Assembly (NCBI GenBank): GCA_025127975.1
Contig: JAHLYQ010000032.1
Location: 1 to 59,823 of the forward strand
DNA from: Synechococcus sp. CS-1331
Lineage (GTDB): Bacteria; Cyanobacteriota; Cyanobacteriia; PCC-6307; Cyanobiaceae
Length of the DNA: 59,823 nt
Direction: 5' to 3'
Part shown: piece by piece, positions 9,601 through 17,803 of the stretch
How positions within the stretch are numbered: position 1 is the first letter of the stretch
Layout of the letters: every line of letters begins with the position of its first letter
Translations under genes and position numbers: made by a program
Notes under the pieces: model-generated
The model's database searches: none
Seen by the model: only the letters and a program-made list of their open reading frames with translations
Told to the model about the DNA's origin: nothing

Positions 9601-10248
9601 GTCTGGCTGGTGGGCGGCGATGGCTGGGCCTACGACATCGGCTTCGGCGGCCTCGACCACGTGCTCGCCAGTGGCCGCGACGTCAATGCCCTGGTGCTCG
9701 ATACCGAGGTGTACTCCAACACCGGTGGCCAGGCCTCCAAAAGCACCCCCCGGGGGGCGGTGGCCAAGTTTGCCGCCGCCGGCAAGGCGGCCCCCAAAAA
9801 AGACCTGGGTTTGATGGCGATGACCTACGGCACCGTCTATGTCGCGAGTGTGGCGATGGGGGCCCGCGACGAGCACACCATCCGCGTTTTTCTGGAGGCG
9901 GAGAGTTACCCGGGGCCTTCGCTGATCATTGCCTACTCCCACTGCATCGCCCACGGCATCGACATGGCCCAGGGCATGGCCCACCAGAAGCTGGCGGTGG
10001 ATTCGGGCCGCTGGCTGCTCTACCGCTACGACCCACGCCGCGCCGAGCGGGGCGAGACTCCCCTGCAACTCGACAGCCCGGCGCCAAAGCGCTCGCTCAA
10101 GGAGGCGATGGAGCAGGAAAACCGCTTCCGCATGCTGCGCTACAGCCAGCCGGAGCGGGCCCAGGCCCTGGTGCGCCAGGCCCAGAAAGAGCTCGAATGC
10201 CGCTGGGCCACCTACCGGGCGCTCTCCCAGCCAGCCCCCAAGCCATGA
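6661..10248 (+). CDS. nifJ: Pyruvate:ferredoxin (flavodoxin) oxidoreductase
   Basis: Single-chain PFOR of 1195 residues. It decarboxylates pyruvate to acetyl-CoA and CO2 and passes electrons to ferredoxin or flavodoxin. Visible are the N-terminal pyrimidine-binding TPP domain (IYPITPASPMGEWAD) and a central gamma-type domain. Two 4Fe-4S cysteine sets follow: CVQCGKCVLVCP near residue 701 and CTGCALCVEVCP near 757. The C-terminal TPP/Mg domain has CGGCGE, ANATGCSSIYGGNLPTTPW and GGDGWAYDIGFGG. It sits between hypC and a dihydroorotate-dehydrogenase-like gene, with ATGA overlaps on both sides. In cyanobacteria this enzyme serves dark or reduced-state pyruvate oxidation; linking it to hydrogenase maturation is inferred from the operon. 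Confidence 0.97.
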   Translation: MSTPLLTIDGNEAVARVAYRLNEVIAIYPITPASPMGEWADAWAAEGRPNLWGSVPSVVELQSEAGAAGTVHGALQAGALTTTFTASQGLLLMIPNLYKLAGELTPAVLHVAARSLAAQGLSIFGDHSDVMATRGSGCGILCSASVQEAGDFAALAARLSLRSRLPFLHVFDGFRTSHEIQKIEPLSDGQLLELMPAAEISAHRARALSPNRPVIRGTSQNPDVYFQARESVNRFYDAAPDHLIEAMARFGELTGRHYRPYDYVGPAAAERVLVLMGSGCETAVEAAEALQAAGERVGVLKVRLFRPFAARLLVEALPASTRAIAVLDRCKEPGAPGEPLYLDVVAALAEEWAAVHGGAPLPAVLGGRYGLSSKEFTPAMVKAVFDHLQPLLVPGQPRPLNHFTVGIDDDLTHRSLPLDNTFHTDAAEVRAVFYGLGSDGTVGANKAAIKIIGEGTDLYAQAYFVYDSKKSGSVTVSHLRFGPQPIRSTYLIQRPTFVACHQWDFVERFDLLAGIEPGGVFLLNSPFAPADTWARLPEALRAQIRSKGIQVQQINAYQVARQAGMGPHINTVMQACFFALSGVLPRQQALARIRHSIETSYRRKGEAVVAMNLAALDASLEHLVPLDWTSLDGPACLSAPEDRLAAAPEFVRAVIGPMLERRGDALPVSALPCDGTWPVGTAQWEKRNIAAAVPVWETDLCVQCGKCVLVCPHAVIRAKVGAPEVFAAAPEGFRTAPARDPAFAGQTFTIQVAAEDCTGCALCVEVCPARDRSEPKRKAINMAPQRPLRDQARGHWDFFLQLSEVPRAELNLHKIGQQQLQQPLFEFSGACGGCGETPYLKLASQLFGDRMLIANATGCSSIYGGNLPTTPWSANAEGRGPAWSNSLFEDNAEFGYGMRVARDQQRQMALDLLERLAGQLQPEQLPPPLAAAIRNADQGDEAGIVEQRQRVAELKVRLAVMEQPEARQLLELADALVKTSVWLVGGDGWAYDIGFGGLDHVLASGRDVNALVLDTEVYSNTGGQASKSTPRGAVAKFAAAGKAAPKKDLGLMAMTYGTVYVASVAMGARDEHTIRVFLEAESYPGPSLIIAYSHCIAHGIDMAQGMAHQKLAVDSGRWLLYRYDPRRAERGETPLQLDSPAPKRSLKEAMEQENRFRMLRYSQPERAQALVRQAQKELECRWATYRALSQPAPKP

Positions 10249-11276
10249 TCCCCGACCTCACCACCACCTATCTCGGCCTGGCCCTGCGCAGCCCCCTGGT
10301 GGTGGGCGCTGCCGCGCCCCTCAGCGAGGAGCTGGACCAGCTGCAGGCCCTGGAGCGGGCCGGGGCGGCGGCGATCGTGCTGCATTCGCTGTTTGAGGAG
10401 CAGATCGAGCAGGAGCAGCTCGACCTGCACCGCCATGCCATGGCCGGCGCCGATAGCTATGGCGAAGCGCTCAGCTACGTGCCGGAGCCATCGATCTTCC
10501 ATGGCGGGGAAGACCTCTACCTGCGCCATCTCGAGCAGGCCCGCAAGCATCTGGCGGTGCCGGTGATCGCCAGCCTCAATGGCACGAGCCCTGGCCGCTG
10601 GGTGGAGTCGGCGCGGCGGATCGAGGCGGCCGGCGCCTCCGCCCTGGAGCTCAACATCTACGCGATTCCCACCGACCCGGAGCTCTCCAGCGCCGCCATC
10701 GAAGCCGAGCTGGAGGAGATCGTGCGCCAGGTGCGCGCCGAGGTGCGCCTGCCCCTGGCAGTGAAGCTGAGCCCCTTCTTCACCAACTTCAGCTCCATCG
10801 CCAAGCGCCTGGCGGCGGCAGGGGCCGATGGGCTGGTGCTGTTTAACCGCTTCTACCAGCCTGACATCGACATCGAGACCATGGAGGTGCGGCCCAACCT
10901 GCTGCTTTCCACCCCCCACGACCTGCGCCTGCCGCTGCGCTGGATCGCCCTGCTGCATGGCCGCCAGCCCCTGGATCTGGCGGCCAGTGGCGGCGTGCAC
11001 CGGGGCACCGACGTGGTGCGGCTGTTGATGGCGGGGGCTTCGGTGACCCAGGTGGTGGGGGCATTGCTGCGCCACGGCCCCGAGCGCCTGGCGGGCCTGG
11101 AGCAGGAGCTCTCCATCTGGCTGATGGAGCACGAGGTGGCATCGGTGGCGGAGCTGATCGGCTGCATGAGCCAGCAGCGCTGCCCCAATCCGGCCGAATA
11201 CGAGCGGGTCCAATACATGCGTGCCATCCAGGGCTACCACCCGGCCGATGCCCGCCAGGCGCCGGGCCCCTGGTGA
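10245..11276 (+). CDS. Dihydroorotate dehydrogenase-like flavoprotein
   Basis: A 343-residue TIM-barrel protein resembling class 1 dihydroorotate dehydrogenase. It has TTTYLGLALRSPLVVGAA at the N-terminus, VIASLNGTSPG, ALELNIYAIPTD, VKLSPFFTN and LVLFNRFYQPDID. ATG 10245 overlaps the nifJ stop, so this start is preferred over the earlier one at 10197. A DHOD-like gene next to nifJ also occurs in other cyanobacteria (from memory, Synechocystis). An accessory redox role with PFOR is therefore more plausible than the pyrimidine pathway itself, though its substrate is not known to me. FMN binding is inferred from the fold. Confidence 0.85.
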   Translation: MIPDLTTTYLGLALRSPLVVGAAAPLSEELDQLQALERAGAAAIVLHSLFEEQIEQEQLDLHRHAMAGADSYGEALSYVPEPSIFHGGEDLYLRHLEQARKHLAVPVIASLNGTSPGRWVESARRIEAAGASALELNIYAIPTDPELSSAAIEAELEEIVRQVRAEVRLPLAVKLSPFFTNFSSIAKRLAAAGADGLVLFNRFYQPDIDIETMEVRPNLLLSTPHDLRLPLRWIALLHGRQPLDLAASGGVHRGTDVVRLLMAGASVTQVVGALLRHGPERLAGLEQELSIWLMEHEVASVAELIGCMSQQRCPNPAEYERVQYMRAIQGYHPADARQAPGPW

Positions 11277-12343
11277 GCGCAGATCTGTCAGCCCAGCTGG
11301 CTGCCAGCGCCAGCCGCCCCTGGACGGTGATGGAGGTGTGTGGCGGGCAAACCCACGCCATCCTGCGTTGGGGGCTCGACCAGTTGCTGCCGCCAGGGCT
11401 GCGGCTGATCCATGGGCCCGGCTGTCCGGTGTGTGTGACTCCGGCTGAGCTCATCGATTGGGCCCTGGAGCTGGCGGCCAGGCCGGAGGTGATCCTCTGC
11501 TCCTACGGCGACATGCTGCGGGTGCCAGGCAGCGCCGCCGGCGCCGATCTGCTCGGCGTGCGGGCCGCCGGCGGTGATGTGCGCCTGCTCACTTCGCCCC
11601 TGCAGGCCATCGCCCTGGCCCAGGCGTGCCCTGAGCGCCAGGTGGTGTTTTTGGCGGTGGGTTTTGAAACCACGGCACCGGCCACGGCCCTGCTGTTGCG
11701 CCAGGCGCGGCAGCTGGGGCTGGCCAATCTCAGCGTGCTGCTGGCCCATGTGCGGGTGGCGCCGGCGATGGAGGCGCTGCTGCAGGATCCCGCCAACCAG
11801 GTGCAGGGCTTCCTGGCGGCCGGCCACGTGGCTGCGGTGATGGGCACCGCCGAGCTCCGCGAGTTGGTGGCACGCCAGCGGGTGCCGGTGGTGGTGACGG
11901 GCTTTGGGCCGGCCGATGTGATGGCGGGCCTGCTGCAGCTGGTGCAATTGCTCGAGGCCGGTACCCCGGCCCTCGCCAACGCCTACGGCCGGGTGGTGCG
12001 GGAGCGGGGTAACGGTTCGGCCCAGGCTTTGCTGGCGGAGGTGTTTGTGGTGGTGGATCGGCCCTGGCGGGGCCTGGGCACCATCGCCGGCGGCGGGTTT
12101 GGTTTTGCCCCGGCCTACCGGGGCTTCGACGCCCTGGAGCGCTTTGGCCTGGCCCTGGCCCAGGGCGGGCCCCAGCCGGAGACTCCCTGCATCAGCGGCC
12201 CGATCCTGCAGGGCCGCGCCATCCCCCCCGACTGCCCGGCCTTTGGCTCGGCCTGCACCCCGGAGCGGCCGCTGGGGGCACCGATGGTGTCGAGCGAAGG
12301 GGCCTGCGCCGCCTACTACCGCTACCGGCGCCAGGCCCCATGA
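11273..12343 (+). CDS. hypD: Hydrogenase maturation iron-sulfur protein HypD
   Basis: HypD is the 4Fe-4S scaffold on which, together with HypC, the Fe(CN)2CO group is assembled. The key cysteines are visible: C23 in MEVCGGQTHAI, and C51 and C54 in GPGCPVCVTP. Cluster cysteines lie toward the C-terminus in DCPAFGSACTP and SSEGACAAYYRY. The 356-residue length is normal. The GTG start at 11273 overlaps the previous stop by four bases. hypE follows after nine bases. Confidence 0.96.
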   Translation: MSADLSAQLAASASRPWTVMEVCGGQTHAILRWGLDQLLPPGLRLIHGPGCPVCVTPAELIDWALELAARPEVILCSYGDMLRVPGSAAGADLLGVRAAGGDVRLLTSPLQAIALAQACPERQVVFLAVGFETTAPATALLLRQARQLGLANLSVLLAHVRVAPAMEALLQDPANQVQGFLAAGHVAAVMGTAELRELVARQRVPVVVTGFGPADVMAGLLQLVQLLEAGTPALANAYGRVVRERGNGSAQALLAEVFVVVDRPWRGLGTIAGGGFGFAPAYRGFDALERFGLALAQGGPQPETPCISGPILQGRAIPPDCPAFGSACTPERPLGAPMVSSEGACAAYYRYRRQAP

Positions 12344-12352
12344 GGGATCGCC

Positions 12353-13348
12353 ATGGGTGAACGCATCCAGCTGGCCCATGGCGGTGGCGGCACCCTGATG
12401 CAGCAGCTGATCGACCAGGAGCTGCGGCTCCTCTACGCCGATCCCGCCCAGGTGCTCCACGATGCGGCCCGGCTGGAGTTGCCCCCGGGCTCGCTTGCCT
12501 TCAGCACCGATGGCTATGTGGTGCAGCCACTGGAATTTCCCGGTGGCGACATCGGTAGTCTGGCGGTGATCGGCACCGCCAATGATCTGGCGATGGCAGG
12601 GGCCCGGCCCCTGCACCTCAGTGTGGCGATGATCCTGGAGGAGGGGCTGCCCCTGGAGTTGCTGCGGCGCCTGGTGGCCTCGATGGTGGCGGCGGCCCGG
12701 GCCTGCGAGCTCACGATCGTGACGGGCGACACCAAGGTGGTGGAGCGGGGCAAGGCCGACGGCATATTCCTCACCACCAGTGGCATCGGGGCGGTGGAGG
12801 CGCCGACGCCGATCGATCCCACGGCGATTCGCCCGGGCGACCAGCTGCTGCTGAGCGGCGACCTGGGCCGCCATGGGGTGGCAATCCTGGCGGCGCGCCA
12901 CGGCCTGGCGCTGCAGCCGCCCTTGCTCAGCGACTGCGCGCCGCTCTGGCCCCAGGTGAGGGCCCTGCTGGAGGCCGGCGTGGCGATCCACTGCCTGCGC
13001 GACCTCACCCGCGGCGGCCTGGCCAGTGCCCTGCAGGAGCTGGCGGAGGCGGCCCGGGTGGAGTTGGCGATCGAGGAGGGGCGCCTGCCGGTGCTGGAAG
13101 CCGTGGCGCGCACCTGTGAGCTGCTGGGCTTTGAGCCCTTGCATCTGGCCAATGAGGGTCGCTTTGTGGTGGTGGTGCCGCCATCGGCCCGCGATCAGGC
13201 CCAGGTCCTACTGGCGGCCAGCGGCGGCGCCTGGATCGGCAGCGTGCGGCCGGCCAGCAAGGGAGCGCGGGTGCTGCTCACCACGGCCCTGGGCACCGAA
13301 CGCCTGCTGCTGCCCCTCAGCGGTGAGCTGCTGCCCCGCATCTGTTGA
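12353..13348 (+). CDS. hypE: Hydrogenase maturation protein HypE
   Basis: HypE accepts the carbamoyl group from HypF on its C-terminal cysteine and dehydrates it with ATP to the thiocyanate that supplies the hydrogenase CN ligands. The protein ends exactly with the required PRIC tetrapeptide. The N-terminal glycine-rich AHGGGGTLMQQL and the PurM/AIR-synthase-like ATP site (FSTDGYVVQPL, IGTANDLAMAGA, TGDTKVVERG) are present. At 331 residues it is full length. It closes the hypB-to-hypE operon. Confidence 0.96.
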   Translation: MGERIQLAHGGGGTLMQQLIDQELRLLYADPAQVLHDAARLELPPGSLAFSTDGYVVQPLEFPGGDIGSLAVIGTANDLAMAGARPLHLSVAMILEEGLPLELLRRLVASMVAAARACELTIVTGDTKVVERGKADGIFLTTSGIGAVEAPTPIDPTAIRPGDQLLLSGDLGRHGVAILAARHGLALQPPLLSDCAPLWPQVRALLEAGVAIHCLRDLTRGGLASALQELAEAARVELAIEEGRLPVLEAVARTCELLGFEPLHLANEGRFVVVVPPSARDQAQVLLAASGGAWIGSVRPASKGARVLLTTALGTERLLLPLSGELLPRIC

Positions 13349-13452
13349 GGCTGAATTGTCCCCGGATGGGGGGATCGGTAAACCGGTGGTTGGGCAGAGA
13401 GTAAAGCCTGTGTTCATAAGGGATCTGCCTGGATCCTAAGGTTGCCTTCTCC

Positions 13453-13686
13453 ATGACCGCATCCCCAACCGCACCCGGGCTCACCATCGGTGAACTGGAA
13501 GCCAACTACTCCCTTTATTGCAAGGCCATGCGCCTTTTGATTCGGGAGGTTAAAACAATCGCCAAGGTACGTCGCACCGTCTGCTGGCAGCGGCTTGATA
13601 TTCTGCACAACTGTCTGCCTAGCCAATACCGCGAGCCCGACTATCTCTTCGCCCTGCTGCAGCGGGAGTTGAAGGCCCAGCTTTAG
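13453..13686 (+). CDS. Small protein of unknown function
   Basis: A 77-residue, mostly helical protein beginning MTASPTAPGLTIGELEANY and ending FALLQRELKAQL. I do not recognise a family with a known role; the style fits short conserved picocyanobacterial proteins. It has its own ~100-base upstream region after hypE. It converges with the next gene, overlapping it by four bases at the stop codons. No membrane segment or metal motif is visible. Confidence 0.6.
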   Translation: MTASPTAPGLTIGELEANYSLYCKAMRLLIREVKTIAKVRRTVCWQRLDILHNCLPSQYREPDYLFALLQRELKAQL

Positions 13687-14192
13687 CTGGCACTCCGCAG
13701 CCAGAGGGCCAAGCCCCCGCCCCGGCCGCGGGCTGCCAGCCAGCTGGGCTGACTGGCGATCAGGGCAAAAAAGGGCCGCCGCTTTGGCTGGGGCTGGCGC
13801 TGGATCGGTTGCCGCCAGATGCTGCGCGGGCCGAGCCGCAACTCCAGCTCCTCAAACCAGAATTCCAACAGGGGCCGCTTGCCCCGCAGGCTTCCATGGC
13901 CGCGAAAGCGCAGCTGGATCGGTCCCAATTGCACGCTGTTTTGCACTGAAAAAAGTGGGCCCCTTGCCGCCGCCGGGCTCTCGTCAACCACGGCGATCGT
14001 GAGGCTGGTCTGAAGTTGGCGCAGCAGGGCAGCGGTTGCGCCCAGGGGCTTGGCCTCTGCCTTACTCCAGAGTTGCTCTAGCCGCCAGCAGCCCACCAGC
14101 TCGGCCAGGCCAACTCCGCTGCCGCCAGCTCGACTTTGGCGCTCCATGGCCAGGAGTTCAGCGCCGCTGGGCAGGGCAGGGGGGGATTCCAT
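13683..14192 (-). CDS. Conserved cyanobacterial-type protein, possible PAP/fibrillin-like beta-barrel
   Basis: A 169-residue protein. The middle reads LVGCWRLEQLW, then FSVQNSVQLGPIQLRFRG and LEFWFEELELRLGP. Such alternating hydrophobic beta strands with a leading GCWRL remind me of plastid-lipid-associated (fibrillin) or lipocalin-like proteins of cyanobacteria. This is a fold impression, not a certain family match. No signal peptide. The upstream region holds a 22-bp tandem repeat (14195-14233) that may affect its expression. An alternative start is the ATG at residue 16. Confidence 0.5.
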   Translation of the reverse strand: MESPPALPSGAELLAMERQSRAGGSGVGLAELVGCWRLEQLWSKAEAKPLGATAALLRQLQTSLTIAVVDESPAAARGPLFSVQNSVQLGPIQLRFRGHGSLRGKRPLLEFWFEELELRLGPRSIWRQPIQRQPQPKRRPFFALIASQPSWLAARGRGGGLALWLRSAS

Positions 14193-14194
14193 TC

Positions 14195-14233
14195 AGGAGT
14201 GCAAAAGGAGCGCAAGAGGAGTGCAAAAGGAGC
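14195..14233. repeat. Tandem direct repeat, 17-bp unit with 22-bp period
   Basis: AGGAGTGCAAAAGGAGC occurs at 14195-14211 and, identically, at 14217-14233, with the degenerate GCAAG between. It fills the 59-base space between the start of the gene at 13683-14192 (minus) and the end of the chemoreceptor gene. A period of 22 bp is two helical turns, which would place two identical protein-binding sites on one face of the DNA. Confidence 0.75.
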
Positions 14234-14251
14234 TATTGGGGGTGTGATGCT

Positions 14252-15727
14252 TCAGCGCAGTGGCCGGGGACGGGATTCCACCATCATCTCGAGGATGCTG
14301 ACAACATCGCGAAGCCCCTTGGCCTGGGCGGTCAACTCCTCTGCCGCCGCCGAGCCCTCAACGGCCCCTGAGGCCGATTGCTTGGTCACCCGTTCGATCT
14401 GGTCAATGGCCGCACCGATCCGTTCGATCGCCTGCAGCTGGTCACGGCTTCCCAGCCGTACCTCCTCAACAAGGGAACGCACCTCAGCCGATTGGCCAGC
14501 GAGTTCGCGAATCGAGCCGGCCACCTGATCCACCTTCGTCCTGCCGAGCCGCGTGCGGGCACTCGATTCCTCGATCAGAGCTGCCGTTTCGCGGGCCGCC
14601 TTGGTGCTCCGCTGGGAAAGGTTCCGCACCTCCTCGGCCACTACTGCGAAGCCAAGGCCAGCCTCACCGGCCCGGGCCGCTTCGACCGCCGCATTGAGGG
14701 CCAGGATGTTCGTCTGAAAGGCGATCTCATCAATCACCTTGTTGATCCTGGAGATGCGGTCACTGGCCGCGTCTATTTCTTCCATGGCACCCACCATTTC
14801 GGCCAGTTGCCCTGTGGCTTCCTGGAATTTCTGCTGCTCGCGTGATACCAACTCGCTTGCGTTCTGGGTGCGCCCGGCGTTGCTGGTCGCCATGCTTCCC
14901 ATCTCCCTTGCCGAACCGGAGATTTCCTCGAGGGCCGCCACCTGTTCCGAGGCCCCATCGGCGAGGTAGCGGCTGGAAGAGGCAACCTGGGAGGCGCCTG
15001 TGGCCACAAATCCCGAAGTGGAGGAGAGCTCCTCAATGGCGCCGTGGAGTTTGCTGCTGTGGTGACGCAGGCTGAACCAGGTTGAGATGGCGGCGGTGGA
15101 GGCGATCAACATGCCTGCAATCATCACCGAATCGCCCAGTCGACGGGCATTCTCGGCGGTTGCTTCGGTTCGTCTGTCGAGAAGATTCTCAAACTCACCT
15201 ATGGGATCCATGATGAGTTTCTTGTCGGAGTGATATTTAGAATCGTGCATTATGCGGCGGGCTAAATCCAGATTGGGCACCCCCTGGCGCGTGTAGCCTC
15301 CCATCCCATCGGCAAATCTGCCTTTGATGGCATTCATCGCGATGGTTTCGGTTGTCACTAAAGCGTTTGAGTTGTCTTCGGCCTGTTTCAGCTTGGCAAA
15401 CTCTTCGGCGCTAAATCCCTGCTCCTGCATCAGTTTTCGCAGCGGAACCGACCTGCCATCTGGCCGCACTTTTCTACCATTGCGCACGTCAAGTATGTAC
15501 CAGTACTGGTCTTCATAGGCCTTGCTGCCGGTCACTACATAGGTTCGGGCTAGCCTGGTGAGTTCGTCTGAGCTGGCCCGCAATTCGTACGCTAACTTCA
15601 ACGATTCATAGCGGTTTGCCTGGGCTTGGTTGACGGATCGTTGGTTGAAGAATGCAAGTATCGAAAGAATAACGAGCCCAGAGAGTGGTCCCAGCGTGCT
15701 CAAACGGAGCAATCGCATCGTGTTCAT
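14252..15727 (-). CDS. Methyl-accepting chemotaxis protein
   Basis: A 491-residue chemoreceptor. A first membrane helix lies near residues 10-28, followed by a ~160-residue helical periplasmic domain, then a second helix near 200-220 ([17 protein letters not shown]). The cytoplasmic coiled-coil signalling domain has the conserved tip [17 protein letters not shown] and [16 protein letters not shown]. It would relay a signal to a CheA kinase to steer motility, presumably type IV pilus movement in a cyanobacterium. No che genes are adjacent. A clear HAMP domain and the C-terminal receptor tail are not seen. The ligand is unknown. Confidence 0.88.
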   Translation of the reverse strand: MNTMRLLRLSTLGPLSGLVILSILAFFNQRSVNQAQANRYESLKLAYELRASSDELTRLARTYVVTGSKAYEDQYWYILDVRNGRKVRPDGRSVPLRKLMQEQGFSAEEFAKLKQAEDNSNALVTTETIAMNAIKGRFADGMGGYTRQGVPNLDLARRIMHDSKYHSDKKLIMDPIGEFENLLDRRTEATAENARRLGDSVMIAGMLIASTAAISTWFSLRHHSSKLHGAIEELSSTSGFVATGASQVASSSRYLADGASEQVAALEEISGSAREMGSMATSNAGRTQNASELVSREQQKFQEATGQLAEMVGAMEEIDAASDRISRINKVIDEIAFQTNILALNAAVEAARAGEAGLGFAVVAEEVRNLSQRSTKAARETAALIEESSARTRLGRTKVDQVAGSIRELAGQSAEVRSLVEEVRLGSRDQLQAIERIGAAIDQIERVTKQSASGAVEGSAAAEELTAQAKGLRDVVSILEMMVESRPRPLR

Positions 15728-16036
15728 CAGGGGCTTTCCGCAAGGGCTATGGGCGTGGGATCTCTGCAGATAGCACGCGAGAGGCAGATGGCATTCTAAT
15801 TAATCTTGTTCCTATTGCAAGAGACAATCCCGCCGGTTTTGCTGCTCCCAGGCCCGTGCCCGGGAGTCCGCCCTGGAGTGCGCTAAAAATTCAGCAGTGT
15901 GCCAACCCCGCGCATTTTCTAGTGGCAATAAAAGTCCAGCCATGCATTCAGATCAATTGGCGGCGGGGGAAGGACTTCACCCCTTATCCCGCCGCCACCC
16001 CCTCTGCGACGGCTCCATGGGGCACCGGCCCAGAGG
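15728..16036. other. Intergenic region, no gene recognised
   Basis: This 309-base gap lies upstream of the chemoreceptor (minus) and downstream of the cupin gene (minus). No gene, tRNA or clear repeat is visible. The part nearest 15730-15830 is more AT-rich (CTAATTAATCTTGTTCC) and could contain the chemoreceptor promoter, but no convincing -35/-10 pair could be fixed. Confidence 0.35.
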
Positions 16037-16978
16037 TTATTCATGGCTTGGTGCCGCACAGGTTGTCGCAGCCGCTGGGCCCGCGGTCTTGCCTGCAGGA
16101 GCGTGCAGCTCCACGTGCTCTTGCTCGTTGGCATCGTTGCGGGCCACGATTGCAATGGCAGCCTCGCTGGCGCTGAGGTTCACCGGCATGTGGATAACGC
16201 CCTCCGGGATGAATAGAAAGTCGCCGGTTTGGTTGATCACCGACCTCTCCAGGCACGGCCCGTAGAAGGTTTTTACGCGGCCTGCCAGCAAAAATATCGC
16301 CGATTCCGACCCCACATGGCGGTGCGCTGCTGCCTGCCCGCCAGGGGGAATCACCACCCTGTTCATCGATAGGCCACGGGCACCGCTGTTGGCGCCGGAA
16401 ATGCCGACAAACTGCTTGAGCCCTTGCTGGCTGTTGACGGTTGTCAGCGGCCGCACGGTGACGATCTCGTCTGCCGCCTTTTCGTCCGCCGCCTTGTGGG
16501 GATTTCCGTTGGGGGCAGAGGCCGCTGGCACCGTGATGGGGCTGCCCTTTGGCGCCACGTAAACCACCACGACCACCGCTGGCTCAGGACCCAGGCTGAC
16601 GCCTCGATGCACTTTGTTCACCATTTCGATTAGGGCCTGGCCTGGTTGGAGGGATTGGCTGGCGCCGTCGTCGCTTTCGACTCGCAACCTTCCCTGCAGC
16701 AACACGCCGGCATTGATCACTGGATGGAAATGACGAGGCAGGGTTACCCCGGCAGGCACCGTGATGCGCAGCACGGTTACTTCGGCTTGGACATTGTTGA
16801 GCTTGGGCAATAGGTCCCCATTCCAGGAGCGATCGCTGCGGCTCAGGGTTTCTACCTTCAGGCCTAGGGCGGCAGCGCTGGGGCCGTCATCGGCGCGCGC
16901 ATTTTCCATTCCCGTGCCACCAGCCCAAGCTGCCAAGAACGCCAGGGCTAGCAGCACCGGTTTGGATTTTCTCTTCAT
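16037..16978 (-). CDS. Exported bicupin-domain protein
   Basis: A 313-residue protein with a signal peptide (LLALAFLAAWAGGTG, then a likely processing site near ARADD), hence probably periplasmic. Two cupin folds follow. The first has LPRHFHPVINAGVLLQGRLRV. The second has AAAHRHVGSESAIFLLAGR and ends with GVIHMPVNLS. Both carry paired histidines and a Glu or Asn suited to a metal site. The linker has a repeated AADEKAADE. Substrate and reaction are unknown; bicupins include oxalate decarboxylases and sugar-acid enzymes, but the metal-site spacing is not diagnostic. The next gene upstream also encodes a tandem cupin. Confidence 0.75.
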   Translation of the reverse strand: MKRKSKPVLLALAFLAAWAGGTGMENARADDGPSAAALGLKVETLSRSDRSWNGDLLPKLNNVQAEVTVLRITVPAGVTLPRHFHPVINAGVLLQGRLRVESDDGASQSLQPGQALIEMVNKVHRGVSLGPEPAVVVVVYVAPKGSPITVPAASAPNGNPHKAADEKAADEIVTVRPLTTVNSQQGLKQFVGISGANSGARGLSMNRVVIPPGGQAAAHRHVGSESAIFLLAGRVKTFYGPCLERSVINQTGDFLFIPEGVIHMPVNLSASEAAIAIVARNDANEQEHVELHAPAGKTAGPAAATTCAAPSHE

Positions 16979-17128
16979 GCAGTCTGATTTCCGCCCACAA
17001 CTGAAGACCCTGTGATCAAACGATTCTCACAACCCATTTCATAACCCATTTCACAATCCAAGGCTGTTTTCCGAGAACAGCTCCTGGATGACAAGCGGAC
17101 CTTGCTGCGGTTGCCGGCCTCAGGCTTC

Positions 17129-17803
17129 TCAGCCATCGGGCCCCTGGGTAGCCGGCAGATGGCCTGTCTTGACCCAGATGGTGCAGCCCGCATCACTCCA
17201 GGGCCGGTGCACGCTGGCGGGTGGGTTGCGCAGCCAGCTGCCTGCCGAATAGGTGCCGTGCTCGTCCTGGAATACACCAGTGAGCACCAGGATTTCCTCG
17301 CCGCCGGGGTGGCCGTGGGGTTGAAACATCGTGCCCGGTGCCCAGCGCACTAGGGCCACGTGCTCCGATCCGTAGGCGTGCAGGGGCAGCACCTCCAGCC
17401 CGCTCACCAGGCCCGGCAACCAGACGGATTGGGTGGTGTCGATCACCAGCGGCTGCTGATCGGATGGGTGCATCTGCTGCAGTTTCACCAGGATCGTGCA
17501 GCCGCCAGCGCTGAAGGGGACGTGGCTGGAGCCCACGGGATTGCGCAGGTAGGTGCCGGCGCCGTAATCGCCGTGCTCATCAGAGAAGGTGCCCTCCAGC
17601 ACCAGAATCTCCTCGCCGCCGCCATGGGTGTGGCGCTCAAAGCAGCTACCGGGGGCGTAGCGCACGATTGAGGTGGCCCGGGCCACTTCCCCGCCGCGGC
17701 GATCGAGTAGGCGTCGCTCCACCCCCGCCAGGGGCGAAGGGGTCCAGTCCAACGCGTTGCTGTCCAGCACGGCGCGTTGGTTGAGGTCGGCATGGAGCTC
17801 CAT
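17129..17803 (-). CDS. Tandem ChrR-type cupin protein
   Basis: Two cupin repeats of ~95 residues, each with a ChrR-like metal motif: ERHTHGGGEEILVLEGTF and QPHGHPGGEEILVLTGVF. Each is followed by an invariant DEHG, LRNP and C-TI-VK pattern. In ChrR, this cupin is part of an anti-sigma factor that responds to singlet oxygen, but the N-terminal sigma-binding zinc domain is absent. It may instead act as an enzyme or free sensor. The chosen start is ATG 17803 (MELHADLNQRAV), since upstream codons lack similarity. Length is 224 residues. No ECF sigma gene is nearby. Confidence 0.75.
   Translation of the reverse strand: MELHADLNQRAVLDSNALDWTPSPLAGVERRLLDRRGGEVARATSIVRYAPGSCFERHTHGGGEEILVLEGTFSDEHGDYGAGTYLRNPVGSSHVPFSAGGCTILVKLQQMHPSDQQPLVIDTTQSVWLPGLVSGLEVLPLHAYGSEHVALVRWAPGTMFQPHGHPGGEEILVLTGVFQDEHGTYSAGSWLRNPPASVHRPWSDAGCTIWVKTGHLPATQGPDG

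Noticed and set aside
11288..13144. 618-codon open frame on the minus strand
   Set aside because: It lies antisense to hypD and hypE. The composition (Q-, H- and G-rich) is that of GC-rich codon shadowing and there is no domain.
14378..14845. Plus-strand frame opposite the chemoreceptor
   Set aside because: Shadow of the conserved signalling domain.
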